Below are positions 1 to 12,600 of a stretch of DNA of 64,000 bases, piece by piece. The notes beneath the pieces were generated by a model. It was not told the DNA's origin. It saw only the letters and a list, made by a program, of their open reading frames with translations, and ran no database searches. Origin of the DNA: Tridacna crocea (lineage: Eukaryota > Mollusca > Bivalvia > Cardiida > Cardiidae); NCBI GenBank assembly GCA_943736015.1, contig OX031056.1, positions 66,367,277 to 66,431,276 on the forward strand, written 5' to 3'. Position 1 is the stretch's first letter. Each line of letters begins with the position of its first letter. The translations under genes were made by a program, and so were the position numbers.

Positions 1-52
1 GGTAATTGTATTATCATTGTTAAGAAGAAAATGATATCCAGCAAAATAATCT

Positions 53-250
53 GGGCCCGTATTCGCCAACCATTCTTAGGAATGTTCCTTGTCTTATTCT
101 CCAGAATTTTCTACATTTGTAAGTAATACAACTTCTGATTGGGTAAGCAATTTTGTTAAGCCAATCAGAGGTTGTGTTACTTACAAATTGAGAAAACCTT
201 GGAGAATAAGACTAGGAATATTCTCAAGAATGGTTGGTGAATACAGGCCC
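53..250. repeat. Family E palindromic element
   Basis: Starts GGGCCCGTATTCGCCAACC and ends with the inverted copy; almost the whole 198 bp folds on itself around a centre AAGCAATTTTGTTAAG. Non-autonomous DNA transposon type, no coding capacity. Confidence 0.8.
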
Positions 251-480
251 TGAAAGTCTATTTCATATACTTGATTGCTAGAAGAAATTTCTGGCAACAA
301 ATCAGTTCTTTTTCTGCCAAACTGCTTTCAGTAGTTGTTGCCTCTGTGGCTTTGAGGGAGTGCTGTGTAAGTTACTTTTAGGAGAAACTCCAGTCTCGCA
401 TAGACATTTGCTTTTGGACCCCAAACCACCAGAACATTGTTGAAAATACTGTGTAAAACAAACCATCCAAGACAACATAC

Positions 481-629
481 CGCTGCAAGGCACCCTGGAC
501 TTCCTCTTCACGGCGAGCTAGCTGTGCCTGGAGGTCCTCTACTTGAAGTCTCTTTTCATTTAATTGTTCTCTAAGATCAGCTATTTCTGCTTCTAGACGT
601 CTCTTAATCTTTTCTAATTCTTGTCTTAA
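481..629 (-). CDS. Myosin II exon: S2/rod coiled coil (last in window)
   Basis: 149 nt, phase 0 to 2. Reads [56 protein letters not shown] acceptor, GTATGT donor. The gene runs on past position 1, where the rest of the rod and the tail should lie. Confidence 0.93.
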
Positions 630-3600
630 CTGTAAAGAAATGTTTTCTTATACAATATCAAATTTACATTCAAACATATTGATCGACTACTGTGACTGCC
701 TCTGGATATTGGTCTTGAAATTTAGAACTGGAATTCAATGAAAATACCAGATACCAAAATTCTAGGCATTTTTAAACAGGAAAGCACAAATGAAATGTGG
801 CAAAATAAAGGAACTGGTCTTTGTGTGGGAAGAAGGAATTGTGGAAAAATGCTGATTACCAGCATGTTCTCCCTGCGCAACAATGTTTTCCAACGCCTAC
901 CTCCTAAAGATGAAGATAAGGACTACAACTGGTTGATAAATAGATTTCCAGATGTGTGCAAGCTGCAATCTATCTCACTTGTTCAAGACTATGTTATAAA
1001 TTTCTGCATTGTTCACAAATTTCTACTTGACTAGTTTAGTTTTATTGCATTTTCCCAGTTACAGTCCAAAATTTGAAATACATAGCTGGAAGTGTTTGAT
1101 CTAACTTTATTTTCAAGAAAACAGTTCTTTCAGTCTTTCATATTTTTGATGTCAACTTTATCCTGGTTAGCCAACATCTACAATTCTTGTTACTCATGAA
1201 CTAATCAGGGCAAGTCTGGGGTGTAAATTCAATGTCCTCTGGAGTCTATCTTTGGACGAGATACAAAATAAAAGTAGGGAAGAGATAGTCTTTTTTCTCC
1301 AAAGAACTTTCAAACGCTACAACATGTGTTTCAGCTATGCTCTGTAACAAAGCAGCCTAAAGCATCTGCAAAAATTTTTGATCCATGTCAGCCTGTGCAA
1401 TCTGTACAGGCCAACATGCAACAGAGGTTTTTACCATCTGAAATTTTCAGCATGTTCAAGAACAATTCCATCTCAAGATCTGGTTAGTTGTAAGACCAAA
1501 AGCACCTTATGGACACATAATAATATGACAACTTGTTTGGTGTAATACATTACAGAGATATATTAATTAACTATAAGATATATAGAAGTTATACATGTAA
1601 ACTGGTCCATGCAATACTAGTCACATTTCTTACTTCATATAGTATTCAGGTTGTGACCCCGGCTTAATATGACTTGACCTCCGTTCAACACAGTTGACCT
1701 TGTATCAATATTGATGACCCGTGACCAATGCAGAAATCCTTTAAAGTGATTGGTCAAAAGTCCAGTCGCGTGAGCGTCTGCGCTTACTTTTAAACAATCA
1801 CGTCAAAGGATTTCTGTATTGGTCGCGAGTCATCAATATTGATACGCGGTCAACTGTATTGATTGGAGGTCAAGTTGTCACAACCTGTATACTATAGGAA
1901 GTAAGAAATGTGACTAGTTAAAACTGAAAGCACTTGCAGGAGGCAAAATAAAAGTAACCCAAAAATTGATATTTGTTTCCAACAGGGCAGAAAACATTGT
2001 GGGAAAAAAGAAGAAAATGCTGGTTACCAGCATTTTCTCCTTTTCCCACATTGTTTTCAGAAGGCTTCTTTTTCCAGGATCGTAAAAGCCAGGGATTGTT
2101 TGGTAAAGGGTTAATTGATAAAAACGTCATTGATCAAGTGATTTCGTATTGGTCTAGTTACAGGTCCTCGGTCAGTCGAATTGGCCCTTGGCCTTCGGCC
2201 TCGGGCCAGTACGGCTTACCTCGGACCTGTAACTGGGCCAATACAAAATCACTTGATTAATAACACTTTTGTATTAACTCTTTACCACATAAGGTAATTT
2301 CCGTCTGGTCCAAATTGAAAGCATTTGCAGACAACAAATTTAATGTTGTTACAATGCCGATTTCATTTTTTCAATGGGTAGAAAACTTTGAGGAAAAAGG
2401 AGAAAATGCAGGCCTCTTTCCCTGGGTCGTTAAAAGTCAGGATTGTGTGGTAAATACTTAAACACTCTTTTCCCAGAACACACCTTATTTGTATGTTAAC
2501 TCATTACCAAACCACAAAATTTTAGGTTTGTCCAAATCGAAAGCATTTGCAGATGACAAAGTAAGTGACTGAAAATTTTAAATTTGTTTTGTGAAGGATA
2601 GAAAATATTGTGGGAAAAGGAGAAAATGCTGGTTACCAGCATTTTCTCCTTTTCCCACAATATTTTCTACAGGCTTCTTTATCAGGATCATCAGAAGTCG
2701 GCATTGTGTGGTAACTGGTTAATGAGACAATTCGTGTAAAAACTTACTTGCTGTTCCTTACGAAGCTTATCCTCAAGGTCCTGTATTATGGATTCTAATT
2801 TGTTCTTCAGTTTCCCTAATTGTTTAGTTTTTTCCTCTTCTTCTACTAAAGAACAGCTGACTTCGTTAAATCGTTCGTCTAAACTTCGCTTCTCTTTGTT
2901 CAGTTTCTGATTGTTATCATCTTGTATGGCTAGGTCTTCTTCCAATTTCTTTATCTTGGAATCCGCAGACACTTTCTCTAGCTGTAACTTCTGTCGGGAT
3001 GATTCTTCCTCCTCTAATCTATAGCAACGAGTACAAAATATGAAAATATGACTATTCAAACATACATTATATATTAAATCTTTACCACACAATCCCGACT
3101 TAAAATGATCTTGAGAAAGAAGCCTTTTGAAAAAATTGTGGGAAAAAAGAAGAAAATGGTGGTAACCAGCTTTTACTCCTTTTTCCCCAAAATGTTTTCT
3201 TCTCTTACCCAAACAAATTTCAATTTTTCAGTCACTTTTACTTTGTCGTCTACTGATGCTTTCAATTCCAAATAGTCTAAATTTTGTCATTTGGTAACAT
3301 TTTAGCCAAAATACCTTTAAAAATAAAATGCTGTACAAATACAGCTTTCTTTCTTCTATCCCTACTGCATGCATCTACCAGATCATTGTGGTACTGTGAC
3401 TGGCAATTACTTCTATTCACACAATAATTTCCATTCTGCTTTCCCTACAATGATTTTGATTTGTGTAGCATATCCTTATTTTTGGTGAGTTTAACCCTTT
3501 ACTCCATAGATACTCATTTCTACACATTTCTTGTAGGAGCCTTTTGAAAACATTGTGGCAAAAGGTGAAATTCCTCGTTACGAGCAATTTCACCTTTGGC

Positions 3601-6600
3601 AACAATGTTTTCTATGGTATCAAAAGATGTCATATACACATAAGAAACAGCTTCATCCTTGCTGTTATTCAGGGTCAATTAGAGATACTGTAGAAATGCC
3701 TTATGGGGTAAAGGTTAAAGATCCTGTGCAATAACAAGAATATTTCTTTACAGGAAAAGACATAAACCAAGGTTTAAGATACTATTTGTACAATTTTTGA
3801 TACACTGACAGGAAAACTGTAGATCTTGACAAAACCAATCTGCTTGTCCAAAATCTTTTACCGATAAACCATTCAATTTTACCAAACAATCCAAAGTTTC
3901 AATAGCCTTGATGAAGGCTTTCGAATGCATCATTGAAAAGGAAGAAATTGTTGGTGGCCAGCATTTTCTCCTTTCTCCAAAATGTTATCTACCCTTCCAG
4001 AAACAAATTTCAATTTTTAAATCACAGTTCTATTCTTCTGCAAATACTTTGACTTGGGCAAGTCCAAAATTTTGTAAGTTGTTGCAGAGTTAAGACTAAA
4101 TTAACTGTTCATTAAATGATCAATTATAGACTTTTCCTAATTATAAGCATTTGCAGACGACAAAATAAACTTAACTCAAAACTTGACTTAAGAAGAATAG
4201 AAAACATTGTGGGAATAGGACAAAATGCTGGTTCCCAGCATTTTCTCCTCTTGCTACCATGTTTTCAGAAGGCTTCTTTCTCTGGGTTGTAAAACCAAGA
4301 ATTGTTTGGTTAAGGGTTAAAACCATTTACCCCACTCCATTTTGATTGACTTAGTATTCAACCTTGACAAGGCACTTTTTTATGTTTTCCATGTAAAATA
4401 AAAAGCAACAGTGAACATACTGTTCCTCTAGATCCTGTATCATCTGATTGTATTTCTTTCTGTCGTCCATCATGGCTGCCATTTTCTCCTCCTCTTCTTC
4501 TATACGTAACTCATAGTCATGTAGAATCTCCTCAAGTTCTTCTTTTTTAGCATTCAAACGTAGACGGGACTGTAATAGTATAATATTGATGTTAATGAAC
4601 ATCAGAATTTGAGAACTATTCAGATTCTCATCTTAGCCTTAACCCCTTGCCACACAATAAAATTTTGGACCTATCCAAATCGCAAGCATTTGCAGATGAC
4701 AATTCCAAAGTGGCTCAAATGCTACAATCTTCCTTTGATAGCGTAGAAAACTTTGTTGGAAAAGGAGAAAATGCTGGTAACCAGCATTTTCTCCTTTTCC
4801 GACAATGTTTTCTAAAGACTTCTTCCCCAGGGTCATCAAAAGTCGCCATTGAGTGGAAAGGGTTAAAACATTTGGTGTTGATACTTCATCAGTTACCCTG
4901 CTATCTGAATTAATTAACCCATTACCACACACTCCCTACTACTGACAACCTTGAGAAGGAAGCCTTTAGAAAACATTGTGGGTAAAGGAGAAAATGCTGG
5001 TAACCAGCATTTTCTCCTTTTCTCACCCTGTTTTCTACCCTTCACAAAAAAAAAAATTCAAATTTTCAGTCATTTTCATTTTGTCATCTGCAAATGCTTT
5101 CAGTTTGGACCAGTCTAGCATTTTGTCCTTTGGTAATCAGTGAAACACTTGGTCAGTAGCAGGATTCATTATTTAGTGCATCCATGCCAGCTTGACATAT
5201 GTTTTTCCATCGCTGGTGTATAAGAAATCTTCATCTCACAATCAATATTTTTGTAAGTTTATAATCTGCTATAGAAAAATTGTCTGCCAATTTCATACTG
5301 TAATTTAGAATCTAAGTGCAATAAAATTAACATGAAATCATTTAAATTTTACGGGGGCTCCCAATGGCTATTTCTGCTGGTGTGTCACCCACATCATCAA
5401 ATCCATTACAGAATACTAACAAAAGTACTAAAATTCCATATTGCTACAACCCTGCACATAATTATCTCAGCAGACTATTTTAGATTTCCTTCCCAAAAAA
5501 AACAAAACTAGAGCTGTCACTGAATGTGATTTCACTCATTACCAATCAACACTATTTTAGGCATGTCCCAATTCAAAAGCATTTGCAGACGACAATATAA
5601 AGGTGACTGAAAATTTGAAATTTGTTCTTAAAAGGAAGAAACTGACTGAAAATTTGAAATTTGTTTTGTAAAAGGTAGAAAATATTGTGGGAAAAGGAGA
5701 AAATGCTGGTTACCAGCATTTTCTCCTTTTCCCACAATATTTTTAAGAGCTTTCTTTCCGAGGGTTGATAAAATTCGTGATTGTGTGGTAATGATTTCAA
5801 AAGCCCTTTCAATGTCAGACAGTATTAATCCTATCCCAAACAACAAATTTTAGACTCTTCCAAATTCAAAGAGTTTGCAGATAACAATTTCACATTTGAT
5901 AAAAATGGCAGACAGTTCTCCAAATAGGTAGAAAACACTGTGGGTAAAGGAGAAATTGCTCGTTATGAGCAATTTCTCCTTTTCCCACAGTGTTTTCAAA
6001 AGAGTAGTACTGGAGACACGTAAAAACAAAGGCTTGTTTGGGAAAGGGTTAAACACATTATATGGTAAATCAGTTCTATACCTCCTCTGCTTCCGCACAC
6101 ATTTCTGACTCGGCCTGCAGTTGTTCAGCAAGGATAGATTTCTCCTCTATAATTTGAGCATACTTCCTCTCCAGTTCTTCTGTTTCCTGTTTGGCCTTTT
6201 CAAAGTTGTCCTTGTATTTCTGCATTTCATTTTCAATTGCCATTCTCTTCTCTTCTTGCCCAGTGACTTCCAACAAAGGTTTGACCTGTAATGTTCATTA
6301 ACAGTTGTGATTCATTTACAAACAGGTGAAATACAAAATACTAAAAATTACAAAATTTATTATGTCAATATGTTTCCATCATGGAAACAACCCAATCTCT
6401 CATATTCTCAGGCTATGACATATGGTTACCTGCATTTATTCCTTTTCCCACAATGTTTCCAAAAGCTTTCATTCTGGTAATGGTTAAAACTCAATATAGC
6501 ATGGTGAAAAATATCACAGGGCTATAGCCATTACAAGTAACCCATTACCACACAATCCCTACTTTTGACAACCATGAGAAAGAAGCCTTTAGAAAACATT

Positions 6601-9600
6601 GTTGGAAAGGGAGAAAATGCTGGTGACCAGCATTTTCTCCTTTTCCCACAATGCTTTCTACTATTCACAAAACAAATTTCAAATTTTCATTCACTACTAT
6701 ATTGTCGTCTGCAAATCCTTTCGATCTGGACAAGTCTAAACTATTGTCTTTTGGTAATAAGTTAATCTGGTAAATGTTCATCACCTGTACATCTCCAACT
6801 GTTGGATTACATGTGCATGGGTTATCCTGCTGACTACATTATCTCTTTACCACACAATCCAAACTAGAACCGACCCTGAGAAAGAAGTCTTTTGCAAAAA
6901 TTGTGGGAAAAGGAGAAAATGCTGGTAACCAGAGTTTCTCCTTTTCCCACAAAGTTTTCTACTCTTTCCAACACAAATTTAAATTTTTGAGCCACATTTA
7001 TTTTGTTGTCTGCAAATGCTTTCGATTTGGACAAGTGTAAAATTTTGTCATTTGGTAAAGACTTAAATAAAACTTTCCAAACTGAAAGTGAAAACCTAAA
7101 TTATGTTACTCTAAACATATTTTTTTGAGATATTCAAGCTGATAGTAAAAAGCTAAACAATGTTATTCTAAACTTATTTTTTTTTCGAGAAAAGCATCTC
7201 CTGATTCGATAGCATAGATCCATGATCAGACAGCATAACTTTGTGCAGACTGATCTTGATCTACACTGTCAATAAAGGGTCAGTCAATTACACTTACAAG
7301 CCTAAGGATTAAAAACATGTTGTAATTGTGTTTTCACAAGCAAATACACACAATGTAAACAATTACCTTTGTAAAGAGACGCCACCATGACCAGTTCCTC
7401 AGCTTGAGATAGGCAGCACAGTTTCTCTGTATCACACGAATAGCACTCTGCTGCTGTGTGCGGCGGTAGAAAGCTCTGGAGAAGAAAAAAATAAGTGTCA
7501 CAGAACTTGTCAATTTTTCACATAGCTTCATACCCCACTAGGTTAGAGCTGCTGATTTGGCATTATCTCCCGCTAGATTGTATTCTATAAATACTCATCT
7601 ATCTAATTTGGGCATCCTGGGTACAGAACCGAACCACTTTCCTATGCGACAACAGTTACTTTGAATTTCAAACTAAAATAAACGTTTACTCAATAAAACG
7701 CTACCTCGTACAATTCAGTCAGCTATGATCAGCAGTTTAGAGAAATCTGGAGCTAAAGCTTGTCTCGTTTCTCCTCAAACGTATTGATAAAAGCTATTTT
7801 CTACATTGCTACCTTATAGAGCATAATATTACAGTCTGTCCACTTTCGTGGCTAGTGATGCGTCATATAAGACAGGTCGAATCTTCGAAGAATATGACAT
7901 ATGCAGACAACAGCTGATTTGGAAAACAACACAGTAAAATGTGGTATCTATATGAACAATGACAAAAAGAAAAGTTTAAAATATTAGCTCTTTCTTCTTT
8001 TGCCCCTGTGTTTTTGAAAGTGGCCAGCTGGATTATATATGATATTTCTCTAAAGGTAGTGAGTTTAGGTCGTAAACTTTTTTTCTGTTTTAACCTTTAA
8101 CTTTTTTTCAACAATATTTTGGTTGATTCACCATGACCAGTAGACCAACCAATGTTTTCGTTCAGCTTCATTCAACAGCGCTCTTAATACATCTATTAAC
8201 TCTTTACCTGACGACAGAAAATGTAGACTTGTTCAAACTGAACACATTTGCAGACGACAATTAAAACAGTATTAAAATAATGAAAATTGTGTTTGATGGA
8301 ATAAAAAACATCTTGGGGAAAGGAGAAAATGCTGGTTACCAGTATTTTCTCCTTTTCCCATGATGTTTTCATAAGGCTTTTCCTACTTGTTTGGTAAAAT
8401 TTGTGATTGTATGGTAAAGAGTTAAAAGCCACAGGCTTCTCTCCCACAGAAATATTACAGAATCAATAAACAGCGCTGAGAGAGGAATGAATCTTGTTGC
8501 AAAGACTATTATTAATCCTGGAGAAGAATTTGGCCAAGCCATGGCAATTAAAACAGCAGAACCCAAGCATTCAAGCCCTGTATGTTACTTACTGAACTTA
8601 TTTTACATCTTTCCTGCTCATCATCTGTTTTCACAAAATTTCCCTCCACCATTACAGTGGAAGGAAGATGAAGTGGACTTTTTTCAACCAGATAAAGAAT
8701 CCAAGTGTTGCACTTTTCAGTGCTGTTTACATTTACATATCCTTTCCCTAAACCATAGAGCCACACATATGTTGAATGATACTGAAATATAACTTTTTAA
8801 CTCTTTACAACACAATCCCGACCTTAAAAAACCCTGAGAAAGAAGCCTATAGAAAATTTTGTGGGAAAAGGAGAAAATGCTGCTAACCAACATTTTCTCC
8901 CTTTCCCACAATATTTTCTACCCAATCAAAGCCAGAAATCATTATGTTAACAAGATTTAATTTGTTGTCTATAGATGCTTTGAATTTGGTCAAGTCCAAA
9001 AATTTGTAGTTTGGTAAAGACTTAAATAACACACCTCCTTGAGAGCATTCCTCTACATAACGCTTGGAAGGAAACAATTATGTCTGTCAGTTTCAAATCT
9101 CTCTCTTCTTCCAGATGGGCCAAAACTCCCGCACGGAAAAATATCTTACTCTGACCAATCCTGTATAAGTTCGGGTCCAATTCAAGAGCTTGAATCTGAA
9201 AATTATCATTTCAAATGCATAATCTTAAAGCACTACAAATAAGTAGTTAAATGCTGGTAAATCATGTCAAAAACAAAGAAAAATTTAATAATGCATTCAA
9301 CTGTTGTTTTTGTATAATATTTTTCAAACAACGCACGCTTCAGATCTAAGAGCTGACTGCAACTTACACACTGTCTAATTTTGATCTATGCTGTCAAATA
9401 AGGGCTTTTATTAGCCATGTGGAATGAAAAGGTTTAATTTTGAATGTAGTTAATTTTAACACTTTGCCAACAATTAGGTGATTGTTTAATCAAGTCCATA
9501 TGACAGAAAAAAATCTGAGTTAAAATAACCCGTTAACACACAATTCCTACTTTTGACCACCCTGAGAAAGAAGCCTTTCGAAAACATTGTGGGAAAAGGA

Positions 9601-12600
9601 GAAAATGCTGGTAACCAGCATTTTCTCCTTTTTCCACAATGTTTTCTACCCTTCAAAAAACAAATTTCAAATTTTCAGTCACTTTTATTTTGTCGTCTGC
9701 AAATGCTTTCAATTTGGACAAACCTAAAAATTTTGTCGTCTGGTAATGAGTTAAGCAGGTAATAAATTTAGCTGTTGAAAAGGGTAAAGTTTATAAATTT
9801 AGTGCTGAAAAAGTGATATTATGCACTGGGAATCTGCATAGACCAGGCTAGATAACACTGTTAATGAAAACCTTACAAGTTGCCGTCATAATTCAACTGA
9901 CAGTGACCAACAAATATACCCAAAACCCTTATCTGAAATCTATACCATTTTTTCCACGGCTTTCTTTCCATCCATGAAACCTTTAGGAATGGCACTGGGT
10001 GTAAGGATTTCATATCTCTGTCGGAACTCTTGGAAGAGAATCCTGTTGGGGAAACCTTGTCTACAGATTCTAATACCTTCTAGCACACCATTACATCTCA
10101 GCTGCTCTAAAACGAGCATAGAGTCAATCTTTCCGGCCTGAAAAAGACAAAAGCATCAATCTTCTTTTACTAACCTAAATTGATTGATAATATTGGAGTT
10201 TAACCCTTTACCACACAATGACAATCTTTAATGACCCCCCTAGGAAGAGGTCTTTTGAAAACTTTGTGGGAAAAGGAGAAAATGCTGGTAACCAGCATTT
10301 TCTCCTTTTCCCACAAAGTTTTCTACTCTCTATGTATAAGAAATAGAGCACCATTTTAGCAATTATGAAATTATTGTCTGCAATTGCTTTTGAGTTGGAT
10401 AGATCGAAAATTTTCCTGCGTGGTAAAGAGTTAACATAGCTTTAACAGCATAGGTCTATGGTGGTCAGTGCACCTAGGCATGTGTTTCCTGGCTTTCTTA
10501 CGCCAGTATGGACACAATTTTCTTTCCAAGTTAACGACTACTTTTCCCACATGCATCAGAGGTGAGCGGCAAAAACTTGCCAGAAAGATAGTTTGCCTAA
10601 TCCCTTTATCAATCTCACAACCACCGGGTCACCAGTCAGGTACACTACCGAGCTACTCTGCTGGGCTTCTCAATCAATCCTTTACCAAATGACAACACTT
10701 TAGACTGGCCAAAATTGAAAGCATTTGCAGATAACAAATTGAATGCCCTTAAAATAAGGACATTTGTACTTTGAAGTGTAAGCAATGTGGGAAATCGAGG
10801 AACTGCTGGCAATCAGATTCTTTTCCCTTTTTTACAGCCATTCTCATCAAGGTCGTCCAATTTTGGGATTTTGCATTCTGTCTTTTTATCTGTACTGAAA
10901 GCTATGTAGATAAAAACAACATTAAAGTTGCGATTAACCCTTTACCACGCAGCAGAATTTTAGACCATCCAAATTGAAAACATTTGCAGATATGATAATT
11001 TCATGGTGCTAAAACTACTTGTTGTGACTAAATGTGAATGTGACTTAATAACACCCCCCCCCCCCCCCCCCCCAGCACTATGACAGGAAAAAGTGTCAAG
11101 TTCAAGGGGAGATAATTCCGTACACAAACTGACACACGGACGGACAGACACACGGGCTGATTCCAGTATACCCCCGAAAACATTTGCTGAGGTATAAATT
11201 ATGCTATTTCTCTTTGATGGTATATAAAACTTGGTGGGAAAAGGAGAAAATGCTGGTTACCAGCATTTTCTGCTTTTCCCACAAAGTTTTCGAAAGGCCT
11301 CTTCCTCAGTGTCATTAAAAGTCATCATTGTGTGGTAAAGGGTAAAATGGGTTGTATTTCTAGACTGAACATGTCTACTGGGTTCGTTTGGCACTTTACA
11401 GGTTAAAATACAAAGTGAAAATAATTCTAAACTTCTTCACAAATTAATTTTTAACCTTTTACCACATAATAAGATAACAAATCTGTTTTGTCCAATGGAA
11501 AGTATTTGCAGATAACAAAATAACTCAAAAATTGTTGTTGTATTTCTTCCTTTTGTGCAGGAAAAGTAGAAAACATTGTGGGAAAAGGAGAAATTGCTGA
11601 TTACTAGCATTTTCTCTTTTTTTCCAGCATTTGTTTTGTAAAACCTTCTTTATCAGGGTCATTTAAACTCAGGTTTGTGAGGTAAAGACTAATACAATAA
11701 TTACAATTAGCCCATATAAAAGTATGACATAAATCTATCTTACAAACCTTCTTTTCGTGATTTGGAATGATACATCGGACAAAGTTAGGATTGGTATTTC
11801 TGAGGGTTGCCATCAGTTTAGCCAGCTGTTCTTTGTAGAGCTGTCCCACTGTTCTGAACATACCCTTGCGAGTCCTGGAACCAAACATTGTATCCCCAGC
11901 AGAGGCTGCACCCAGTCCAACAATCTCAGCTGAAAAATATCCAAAGTGAGACTTGGCCTCACATAAATCATTTTCATTTCAAAACTTTCTTTTTTCCAAT
12001 TATTCTTTGCAGAAATTTTAAATCTTCCAAATTAAAAAGAAAACAGAATACAACTCAAACTCTTTCCCCAACAATCCCGGGTTTTAATGATCCTGAGATA
12101 GAAGCCTTTTGAAAACATTGTAGGAAAAGGAGAAAATGTTCTCCAAAATGTTGAATGCAGCGTAAAACACCATTCAAACAAAGTACAAACCTTAATAATG
12201 CTACTTGAAACTTTCGTTTTAACCCTTTCCCAAACAATCCCTGGTTTTTACAGGTCTGGAATAGTAGTCTTTTGAAAACATTGTGGGAAAAGGAGAAAAT
12301 GCTGGTAACCAGCATTTTCACCTTTTCCCACAATGTTTTCTACCCTTTCATAGACAGAAATCACAATGTTTTCTACCTTAACCAAAATACTGGTTTCCAA
12401 CATTTTCTCCTTTTCCCACAATGTTTTCCACCTTACCCAAAAGAATATGAAACCTTTTCCCTTTTGAAAACGTAGGAAAAGTAAAAAATGTTAATTACCA
12501 GCATTTCCTTCTTTTCCCACAATGTTTTTTATCCTTCCCAAAACAATTTTCAAGACCCATTTATTTTTTCATCTGCAAGGGCTATCAATTTGGAACAGTC

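Noticed and set aside
738-1034. 98-codon plus-strand frame in the first intron
   Set aside because: Its wording comes from a decayed TTAA MITE (GGAATTGTGGAAAAATGCTG); antisense to the gene, no start context.
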